From: Chloroflexota bacterium
GTDB lineage: Bacteria > Chloroflexota > Limnocylindria > Limnocylindrales > CSP1-4
NCBI GenBank assembly: GCA_021786265.1
Contig: JAJYNP010000096.1
Location: 1-9,631, forward strand
Direction: 5' to 3'
DNA: 9,631 bases
Shown here: piece after piece, positions 1-4,960 of the stretch
How positions within the stretch are numbered: the first letter of the stretch is position 1
Layout: the number at the start of each line of letters is the position of its first letter
Translations under genes and position numbers: made by a program
Notes under the pieces: model-generated
Seen by the model: the letters and a program-made list of their open reading frames with translations, nothing else
Told to the model about the DNA's origin: nothing
Database searches by the model: none

Positions 1-76
1 ACCAGGTGCCACGATCAGTGAACACGGCCCGGGGTGGGGCCCGCTCCCCCGGGTCGCCCCACCAGGTGCCACGATC
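1..76. repeat. 16-bp direct repeat, 60-bp period
   Basis: The 16-mer ACCAGGTGCCACGATC occurs at 1-16 and again, identically, at 61-76. The copies diverge immediately after (AGTG versus GACG). Because the window starts on the first copy, more copies could lie upstream. Confidence 0.7.
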
Positions 77-84
77 GACGCGCC

Positions 85-111
85 GGGGTTCGGGGGCGGC
101 GGGGCGGCGGG
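85..111 (+). other. G-quadruplex-type motif
   Basis: Four G-runs (85-88, 92-96, 101-104, 109-111) are separated by loops of 3, 4 and 4 nt, which satisfies the usual four-run, short-loop G-quadruplex pattern on the plus strand. It lies inside the inverted repeat. In DNA this rich in G it may be chance. Confidence 0.4.
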
Positions 112-135
112 CGTCCCGCGCGGCGGGCCAGCGGC

Positions 136-165
136 GGTCCCGCGCGGGACCCCTGGGGCCCAGGG
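136..165. repeat. Two adjacent palindromes
   Basis: GGTCCCGCGCGGGACC (136-151) is a perfect 16-bp palindrome. It abuts CCCTGGG-G-CCCAGGG (151-165), two 7-nt perfect arms around a single G. Loops are too short for a classical terminator hairpin and no T-run follows. They could be protein-binding dyads or simply products of GC-rich composition. Confidence 0.45.
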
Positions 166-273
166 CCGGTCTCGCCCGGGCCGCTGCGCCGGGGCGGCGA
201 TCCCCCCTGGCGCCGGCACCCGGGCACGGCACCCCCGGCTGTTCACTGATCGTCGACTGACGCCCGATCCCGC

Positions 274-312
274 GCAGGGGGACCCGCGGCCCCGTGCAGG
301 GGGCCCGCGGCC
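274..312. repeat. Near-perfect short duplication, 22-bp period
   Basis: GCAGGGGGACCCGCGGCC (274-291) is followed by GCAGGGGGCCCGCGGCC (296-312), differing by a single deleted A. It looks like local slippage in GC-rich non-coding DNA. Confidence 0.5.
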
Positions 313-460
313 TCCGGCCCGACGCCCCCGGCGACCCACGGCCGGCCCGGTGGGGGCGCCGTCGCGCGCCCGCTGCGCGCGGTACCCCCCGGTGCACGGA
401 CGCACAGGCGGGCGGGGGGTTGTGCCGTGCGCTGGGGCCGTGCGGGCGCTCGCTGGGCCG

Positions 461-555
461 GCTGTGCGCCCGCTGTGCGATCCGGCCGCGCGCCGTCGAG
501 CGCCCGCCACTTCGCGCACCCGTCGCGCACCCGCTGTGCGCCCACCGCGCACCCG
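461..555. repeat. GCTGTGCGCCC and TCGCGCACCCG repeats
   Basis: GCTGTGCGCCC occurs at 461-471 and 533-543, with a partial copy at 472-479. The 11-mer TCGCGCACCCG is repeated head to tail at 512-522 and 523-533, with a one-mismatch copy at 545-555. The two motif classes are partly complementary (GTGCGC versus GCGCAC), so the plus-strand transcript could form alternative stem-loops. Confidence 0.45.
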
Positions 556-606
556 CCGCGCGCTCCGGCTCGGCGCGGAGGCGCAGGCGCGCATCGCCCG
601 ACGGGC

Positions 607-612
607 TAGACT
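607..612 (+). promoter_or_regulatory. Possible -10 box for the FAD oxidoreductase gene
   Basis: TAGACT resembles a sigma70-type -10 hexamer in otherwise very GC-rich sequence. Transcription starting about 7 nt downstream would give a leader of roughly 85-90 nt before the ATG at 706. No clear -35 hexamer is visible. The call rests on this short motif alone. Confidence 0.3.
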
Positions 613-696
613 TCGGGGGACCCTCTGGACCCCGCCGGCGACCCCGCGGCGGAGTGACGGCACGCCGGTCGGGGGGCCTGCGGCGGAACCGCCCGA

Positions 697-704
697 GGGA
701 GGAG
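697..704 (+). promoter_or_regulatory. Ribosome binding site of the FAD oxidoreductase gene
   Basis: The purine run GGGAGGAG sits directly before the ATG at 706. The GGAGG core (698-702) leaves only 3 nt to the start codon, which is tight. It is nevertheless the best Shine-Dalgarno candidate and supports this start. Confidence 0.5.
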
Positions 705-705
705 C

Positions 706-2154
706 ATGACGGCACAGTCGGCCCAGGGCGCGGGACCGGATCCCCGTGCCGGGGTGAGCTTCTGGCTCGAGGATGCCGGGGACGACCTCGCGCCCCGCCC
801 ATCGCTCGACGGGTCGATCGATGTCGACGTCGCGATCCTGGGCGCCGGCTTCACGGGCCTGTGGACCGCGCTCGAGCTGCTCAAGCGCGAGCCCTCGCTC
901 CGGGTGGCGGTGGTCGAGCGCGAGATCGCGGGGTTCGGTGCCTCGGGGCGCAACGGCGCCTGGTGCTCCGGCGAGCTGAACATCGGCATGGACCTGCTCG
1001 CGGAGCGACACGGGATCGAGGCGGCGAAGGCGGTGCGCCGCGCGATGCACGAGACGGTCGACGAGGTGGCACGAGCATCGGCCGCGGAGGGGATCGACGC
1101 CGCCTTCCGCAAGGGCGGCACGCTTCTCGTCGCGCGGGGGCCCGCCGAGATGCCGGCGCTCCGGGCGACGGCAGGGGAATACGAGCGCTTCGGCTTCGGG
1201 GACCACTGCCAGGTGCTCGGTCGGGACGGGCTCGACGAACGGCTCCGGGTTGCCGGTGCGGAGGGCGCCCTCCACCTGCCCGACTGTGCGGCGGTCCATC
1301 CCGGCCGCCTGGTGCGGGGACTGGCGCGTGCGGTCGAGCGCCGCGGCGGGACCATCTTCGAGCAGACGCCGGTGACTGCGTTCGCCGCCGGCGCGCGGAC
1401 CGCGCCGGGAGGCGCCCGGTCGGGGGCGGAACGTCCCGTGCTCCGGGCACCGGGCGGCGACGTGCGGGCGGAGACCGTGGTGCTCGCCGGGGAGGCCTAC
1501 CTCACGGAACTGCCGCAGCTGCACCGGCAGCTCCTCCCGATCTACTCGCTCATCGTGCTCACCGAGCCGCTGACGGACGAGCAGTGGGCCTCGATCGGGT
1601 GGCATGAGCACGAATGCGTCTCGTCGTTCCGGCTCACGATCGACTACCTGTCGCGAACGCCCGACGGGCGGATCCTGTTCGGAGGGCGTGGCGCCCCCTA
1701 CCATTTCGGATCGAGGATCGAGCCCCGCTTCGACCGGGACGAGGCGACCCACGCCATGCTCCGCCGGATGCTGGTGCGCTGGTTCCCCGCTCTGCGCGGA
1801 ATCCGCTTCACGCACGCATGGGGCGGCCCGCTGGGCATGCCGCGGGACTGGATGCCGTCGTTCTCGTTCGACCCGCAGGCCGGGATCGCGTCGGCCCGCG
1901 GCTACACCGGCCACGGCGTCGCGACGTCGAACCTGGCGGGACGGACGCTCGCGGACCTCATCACGGGCCGGCGGACCGCGCTGACCGAGCTGCCGTTCGC
2001 GAACCATCGCTCCCGCGACTGGGAACCGGAGCCGTTGCGGTGGATGGGGGCGCGGTTCGTCCAGCTGTCCATGATGCGGCTCGACCGGTTGGCGGAGCGC
2101 CGAGGGCGCGCGCCAACGGGCCGCAGCCTGGCGGAACGACTGGCGCGCCACTAG
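706..2154 (+). CDS. FAD-dependent oxidoreductase, DAO (glycine/D-amino-acid oxidase) family
   Basis: A 482-aa flavoenzyme. The N-terminus carries the Rossmann dinucleotide-binding fold DVAILGAGFTG (residues 41-51) with the ribose-binding acidic residue at the end of the second strand (VVE, Glu71). It is followed by the ASGRNGAW segment (79-86) typical of PuuB-like members of the DAO family. The C-terminal part contains WGGPLGMPRDWMPS and GYTGHGVATSNLAGRTLADL, the FAD-contacting end of this fold. Known relatives oxidise secondary or primary amines or amino acids with FAD, such as gamma-glutamylputrescine oxidase, giving an aldehyde or imine and reduced flavin. The substrate here cannot be read from sequence. 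There is no signal peptide or membrane segment, so it is probably cytoplasmic. The chosen ATG follows a purine-rich ribosome binding site and gives the short WLEDAGDD-LAPRP lead-in usual for the family. The neighbouring genes do not reveal a pathway. Confidence 0.9.
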   Translation: MTAQSAQGAGPDPRAGVSFWLEDAGDDLAPRPSLDGSIDVDVAILGAGFTGLWTALELLKREPSLRVAVVEREIAGFGASGRNGAWCSGELNIGMDLLAERHGIEAAKAVRRAMHETVDEVARASAAEGIDAAFRKGGTLLVARGPAEMPALRATAGEYERFGFGDHCQVLGRDGLDERLRVAGAEGALHLPDCAAVHPGRLVRGLARAVERRGGTIFEQTPVTAFAAGARTAPGGARSGAERPVLRAPGGDVRAETVVLAGEAYLTELPQLHRQLLPIYSLIVLTEPLTDEQWASIGWHEHECVSSFRLTIDYLSRTPDGRILFGGRGAPYHFGSRIEPRFDRDEATHAMLRRMLVRWFPALRGIRFTHAWGGPLGMPRDWMPSFSFDPQAGIASARGYTGHGVATSNLAGRTLADLITGRRTALTELPFANHRSRDWEPEPLRWMGARFVQLSMMRLDRLAERRGRAPTGRSLAERLARH

Positions 2155-2239
2155 GCAACCGGGGGCACGTGGCAACCGGGGCACGCGATCGGCCACGCAT
2201 CCCCCGAGCGGGCGGATCGGGCGCAACCGGGCGGATCGG
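2154..2239. repeat. Two short direct-repeat pairs upstream of the hydrolase gene
   Basis: GGCAACCGGGGGCACG (2154-2169) is followed at a 17-bp period by GGCAACCGGGGCACG (2171-2185), one G shorter. GCAACCGG recurs at 2223-2230. GGGCGGATCGG occurs at 2210-2220 and 2229-2239, a 19-bp period. They fill most of the 106-bp gap before the alpha/beta hydrolase gene. They could be operator half-sites on one face of the helix or slippage products. Confidence 0.5.
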
Positions 2240-2248
2240 CGGTCGCGC

Positions 2249-2254
2249 TAGCAT
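2249..2254 (+). promoter_or_regulatory. -10 box of a probable leaderless promoter for the hydrolase gene
   Basis: TAGCAT lies 6 nt before the ATG at 2261, so a transcript starting at the usual distance would begin at or next to the start codon. No Shine-Dalgarno sequence is present between them (CCCGGT). No clear -35 hexamer is visible. The same arrangement recurs before glgA and glgP. Confidence 0.5.
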
Positions 2255-2260
2255 CCCGGT

Positions 2261-3214
2261 ATGACGCCACCTCCTGAAGCCGGCGACCCTCGACCCGACC
2301 GCACCTCACACGGATCTGGCACCGGCCCGTCCGGGGCACGCCAGGAGCTGGTGCTCCCCGGCATCCGGTTCAGCGCGATCCGGTGGTCGCCCCCCACGGG
2401 AGCCGAGTCCAACGGGCAGCGGCTCGCGATCCTCCACGGCGTGACCGGCAACGCGATGTCGTGGGGTGGGGTGGGGACGGCGCTCGCGCGCCAGGGCTGG
2501 ACGGTCGACGCGCTCGACCTGCCCGGTCACGGCCAGACGCGGTGGACGGACGGAGACGGACGGCCGATCCGCGACCAGGAGTCGGTCGGCGCGGATCGCT
2601 ACGAGCTGCGACACGTGGGCGAGCTGGTGGCGCAGGCCCTGCGGGCACTGCCGTCGCCCGCGCCCCGCGCCGGCACGACGCCGGCACCGGGGGCCCCCGC
2701 GATCCTGGGACATTCGTGGGGCGCCGGGATCGCGATCATGGCGATCGATTCGGACGCCCCGGTCACCCGGCTGATCCTGCTGGATCCCCCGTTCATGACG
2801 CCCGGACAGGGCGCCGACATGGCGGAGTCGTTCGCCTCGGAGCTGCAGCCAGGGATGGACCTCGACGCCGCCCGGGCGCTCGTTCGCGAATGGGGCGAGG
2901 GCGAGGAGTCGGTCGAAGCGAGCGCACATGCCATCGTCGAGACCTCGCCGCTCGCCGCCGAGGCCATCGCGCGGGGAGGGCCGTGGGATCCCGTCGCGGT
3001 CATGGCGGCGTGGCGGGCGCGCCACCCGGACCTCCCGGTCGACGTGATCGCCGGCGACTCGTCCGTGGGCGGCCTCATCCCCCCGACGATCCTCCAGCTG
3101 CTGCGCATGGCGCTTGGTCCCTCCCGCGTCCACGAGATGCGGGGCATGGGGCACAGTCCCCACCGGGAGGACCAGCAACGTTTCCTGGCCGTGCTGGGCG
3201 GGATCCTGGGGTAG
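2261..3214 (+). CDS. Alpha/beta-fold hydrolase (serine hydrolase)
   Basis: A 317-aa alpha/beta hydrolase. The oxyanion-hole HG (59-60, in LAILHGVTGN), the LDLPGHG loop (86-91), the nucleophile elbow GHSWG (150-154, Ser152), a probable catalytic Asp266 after strand 6 (VIAGDSS), and the catalytic His298 in GMGHSPHRED form the expected Ser-Asp-His set in order. Enzymes of this superfamily hydrolyse esters, lactones, amides or related bonds; the substrate cannot be assigned. The first 28 or so residues are Pro/Gly/Ser-rich and probably disordered. A Pro/Ala-rich insert (about 131-146) precedes the nucleophile strand. No signal peptide or membrane segment is seen. The gene stands alone on the plus strand, converges on glgA and appears to have its own leaderless promoter, so co-transcription with the upstream oxidoreductase is possible but not required. 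Confidence 0.88.
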   Translation: MTPPPEAGDPRPDRTSHGSGTGPSGARQELVLPGIRFSAIRWSPPTGAESNGQRLAILHGVTGNAMSWGGVGTALARQGWTVDALDLPGHGQTRWTDGDGRPIRDQESVGADRYELRHVGELVAQALRALPSPAPRAGTTPAPGAPAILGHSWGAGIAIMAIDSDAPVTRLILLDPPFMTPGQGADMAESFASELQPGMDLDAARALVREWGEGEESVEASAHAIVETSPLAAEAIARGGPWDPVAVMAAWRARHPDLPVDVIAGDSSVGGLIPPTILQLLRMALGPSRVHEMRGMGHSPHREDQQRFLAVLGGILG

Positions 3215-3218
3215 GCGG

Positions 3219-3266
3219 AGCGGACCGGGGCGGGAGCGGACCGGGGCGGGAGCGGACCGGGGCGGA
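3219..3266. repeat. 16-bp tandem repeat, three copies, between convergent genes
   Basis: AGCGGACCGGGGCGGG is repeated head to tail at 3219-3234 and 3235-3250 (identical) and at 3251-3266 (last base differs). It fills most of the 62-bp gap between the stop codons of the hydrolase and glgA. It contains paired G-runs that could form a quadruplex but no good hairpin and no T-run, so I do not call a terminator. Confidence 0.75.
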
Positions 3267-3276
3267 GCCGACCGCG

Positions 3277-4764
3277 TCAGCTTCGCGGGTCGGCGCCCCG
3301 GGTACCATCCCGGCGGATCGCGAGCGCGCGCTCGTACGCCTCGAGGTACCGCGGCGCAGACGCTGTCCACGAGAAGTCGCGCGCCATCGCGTGGCGGATG
3401 ATCCCGCCCCAGCGGCCGGCATTCCGGTAAGCGGCGATCGCCCGCGCCGCGGCCGCCGCCAGGGCATCGGGCTTGGCCGGTCCGAAGACGAACCCGTCGC
3501 CGTCCGCCGGGCGCGCATCGGCATCGACGACCGTGTCGGCCAGGCCGCCGGTCCGCCGCACGAGAGGAATGGTCCCGTATCGCATGGCGATCATCTGGCT
3601 CTGGCCGCACGGCTCGAATCGCGATGGCATCAGCAGCAGGTCGCTGCCGGCGTAGATGCGGCGCGCCTCGTCCCGGTCGAATCGTTCCAGGATCGCGACC
3701 CGCCCGGGCCATCGGCCTGCGATCGCGCGCAGCCCGTGCACCAGGCGTTCGTCGCCCGTGCCAAGGACGACCATACGGGCCCCGCCCGCGAGCATCGCCT
3801 CTGCGGCGCCGGCAAGCAGGTCGAACCCTTTCTGCGGGTCGAGCCGGCCAACCATGCCGAAGATCGGCGCGCCCCGCTCATCCCAGCCGTCATCGGCGGC
3901 GGAGGTGTCGATCGCGAGGCGCGCGGCGAGGTCGGCCTTGCACGCCGCCTTGCCCGCCGGGTCCGCCGCCGAGAAGCGCCGGGGCAGCGCCTCGTCCGTC
4001 TCGGGATCCCACAGGCGAGGGTCGATCCCGTTGAGGATCCCGAGGTACCGGTCCGCTCGGGTGCGCAGCACGTCGTCGAGGCCGGCACCGTACTCGGGCG
4101 TCCTCGATTCCTCCGCGTACGTCGGGCTGACGGTGTTCACGATGTCCGCCCGGGCCACCGCCTCGCGGAGCAGGTCGATGCCGTCCGGCCTGCCGACGTC
4201 GGCGGGAAGGTCCAGCGCGGCCGCACGCTCGCGTGGCACCCACCCGTGGTAGGCGAGGTTGTGACAGGTGAGCACGGTCGCCATGCCCGCCAGCAGGGGG
4301 TCCGTGGCGTGGCGGTGATCGCGCAGCAGCACCGCCGGTCCGGCCTGCCAGTCGTGACCGTGGAGCACGGCGACGCCGCCTCCCTCCGAGCGGATCGCCT
4401 CCAGCGCGGCCCGGCCGAGCAGCGCGAACCGGGCCCCGTTGTCCGGGTAGTCCAACCCGCCCTCGCCGTAGAACCCCGCACGGTCGTAGCTGTGCGGATG
4501 ATCGACCAGGCGCAGGCGGTACCCGTCGGCCCGCGCAGTCAGCAGCTCGACGATCTCGCCCGTCCCGCCCGCGCCCGGCCTGGACAACGAGAGCAACCGC
4601 CGCTCCACCGGTCCCGGCGCCTCGATACCCCGGTAGCGCGGCAGATACACGTCCACGTCGTGCCCGAGCTCGCCCAGCGCCCGGGCCAGAGCGTCGACCA
4701 CGTCCGCCAGCCCGCCCGTCTTGGCGAACGGCTCGCACTCCGAGCTCACCATCGCGATCTTCAT
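3277..4764 (-). CDS. glgA: Glycogen (starch) synthase, GT5 family
   Basis: A 495-aa GT-B glycosyltransferase that extends alpha-1,4-glucan chains by transferring glucose from a nucleotide sugar (ADP-glucose in most bacterial GlgA). The N-terminal half has the substrate-binding KTGGLADV loop at residues 15-22, HGHDW at 135-139 (His137 likely at the active site), and NTVSPTYAEE at 210-219. The C-terminal half has LNGID (244-248), GRLDPQKG (306-313, with the conserved Arg307 and Lys312), FEPCG (383-387, including the active-site Glu384), and RRTGGLADTV (403-412). Length is normal for the family. After EPCG the sequence reads QSQ rather than the commoner LTQ, a modest variant. The ATG choice is clear because MKIAMVSSE is the standard GlgA start. 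There is no Shine-Dalgarno; a -10-like TACCAT lies 7 nt upstream, implying leaderless translation. It is divergent from glgP, so the glucan synthesis and degradation arms share one control region. No glgC or glgB is present in the window. Confidence 0.95.
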   Translation of the reverse strand: MKIAMVSSECEPFAKTGGLADVVDALARALGELGHDVDVYLPRYRGIEAPGPVERRLLSLSRPGAGGTGEIVELLTARADGYRLRLVDHPHSYDRAGFYGEGGLDYPDNGARFALLGRAALEAIRSEGGGVAVLHGHDWQAGPAVLLRDHRHATDPLLAGMATVLTCHNLAYHGWVPRERAAALDLPADVGRPDGIDLLREAVARADIVNTVSPTYAEESRTPEYGAGLDDVLRTRADRYLGILNGIDPRLWDPETDEALPRRFSAADPAGKAACKADLAARLAIDTSAADDGWDERGAPIFGMVGRLDPQKGFDLLAGAAEAMLAGGARMVVLGTGDERLVHGLRAIAGRWPGRVAILERFDRDEARRIYAGSDLLLMPSRFEPCGQSQMIAMRYGTIPLVRRTGGLADTVVDADARPADGDGFVFGPAKPDALAAAAARAIAAYRNAGRWGGIIRHAMARDFSWTASAPRYLEAYERALAIRRDGTRGADPRS

Positions 4765-4771
4765 GATTGCG

Positions 4772-4777
4772 ATGGTA
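4772..4777 (-). promoter_or_regulatory. -10 box of a probable leaderless glgA promoter
   Basis: Read on the minus strand, TACCAT is followed by CGCAATC and then the glgA ATG, a gap of 7 nt. Transcription would therefore start at or within a base or two of the start codon. No Shine-Dalgarno is present. The -35 region is not recognisable. Confidence 0.5.
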
Positions 4778-4917
4778 CGACGGTCGAGGCCGCGCGACGG
4801 ACGGCCGAGGGCGTACGACGGCCGGTGGCGGGCCGGCCATGGGTGCCGGCGACGCGGTCCCGCGGGGCCCCCTGACCGCTGGCGGCGTGCGCCGGGGAGC
4901 CCGGAGCGATGGCCAGC

Positions 4918-4929
4918 TAAATCGGTTTA
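4918..4929. promoter_or_regulatory. LacI-family-type operator candidate upstream of glgP
   Basis: TAAATCGGTTTA is a 12-bp palindrome with one mismatched pair and a central CG. This is the shape of many LacI/GalR-family operators (AAACCGGTTT-type), a family that often controls maltodextrin and glucan genes. It overlaps the expected -35 position of the glgP promoter, so a bound regulator would block RNA polymerase. No regulator gene is in the window. The resemblance is by eye only. Confidence 0.35.
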
Positions 4930-4945
4930 TCTCGTCCGATTCGTG

Positions 4946-4951
4946 TACGAT
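4946..4951 (+). promoter_or_regulatory. -10 box of the glgP-GH57 operon, probably leaderless
   Basis: TACGAT lies 9 nt before the ATG at 4961, in a locally A/T-richer stretch. A transcript beginning 6-9 nt downstream would have a leader of 0-3 nt. There is no Shine-Dalgarno in GCCGCACTG before the ATG. No consensus -35 is seen. Confidence 0.5.
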
Positions 4952-4960
4952 GCCGCACTG

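Larger units (their letters stand above)
11..253. repeat. 14-bp perfect inverted repeat flanking about 215 bp
   Basis: ACGATCAGTGAACA at 11-24 is the exact reverse complement of TGTTCACTGATCGT at 240-253. The left arm overlaps the end of the direct-repeat unit. Inside the arms, similarity continues imperfectly (CCGGGG-T-type tracts reading inward from both ends), so the whole segment could fold as one long imperfect hairpin or be a small mobile-element relic. No coding sequence lies between the arms. I saw no target-site duplication. Confidence 0.55.
1..705. other. Long GC-extreme non-coding region upstream of the FAD oxidoreductase gene
   Basis: No convincing gene is present. Every open frame here translates to Arg/Pro/Ala/Gly-rich sequence without recognisable motifs, as expected of chance frames in such GC-rich DNA. 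The stretch holds a 16-bp direct repeat (1-16, 61-76), a 14-bp inverted repeat (11-24, 240-253), a G-tract motif at 85-111, a 16-bp perfect palindrome at 136-151 followed directly by a second one at 151-165, a 22-bp-period near-repeat at 274-312, and GTGCGC/GCGCACCC repeats at 461-555. A possible -10 box lies at 607-612. A structured RNA or the eroded end of an upstream gene cannot be excluded. The window begins exactly on a repeat copy, so position 1 may be a contig break. Confidence 0.6.
4765..4960. other. Divergent intergenic control region between glgA and glgP
   Basis: This 196-bp stretch separates the two glucan genes. At its left edge lies the minus-strand glgA -10 box. At its right edge the sequence becomes noticeably A/T-richer (about 4916-4951) and holds a LacI-operator-like palindrome and the glgP -10 box. 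The sequence GTACGACGG occurs at 4775-4783, overlapping the glgA promoter, and again at 4813-4821, spaced 38 bp. Short open frames here are Arg/Gly-rich and lack support as genes. Confidence 0.7.

Noticed and set aside
1..260. A CRISPR-like array based on the 60-bp-spaced direct repeat
   Set aside because: Only two copies of a 16-bp unit are present, no cas gene is nearby, and the spacing holds composition-biased sequence rather than a spacer series.
294..1607. A 437-codon plus-strand open frame starting in the upstream non-coding region
   Set aside because: Over most of its length it overlaps the FAD oxidoreductase in another frame, and its product is Arg/Gly/Pro-rich low-complexity sequence.
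3215..3276. Intrinsic terminator between the convergent genes
   Set aside because: Only a weak 4-bp stem (GCGG/CCGC, 3262-3275) is visible and there is no T-run on either strand.
2383..4875. An 830-codon plus-strand open frame spanning the hydrolase end, the gap and antisense to glgA
   Set aside because: It crosses two real genes in a wrong frame, includes the tandem repeat, and is Arg-rich without motifs.
4721..4960. An upstream in-frame ATG at 4721 that would add 80 residues to GlgP
   Set aside because: It would overlap the glgA 5' end and both promoters. The added residues are low-complexity, and the ATG at 4961 fits the DUF3417 start.
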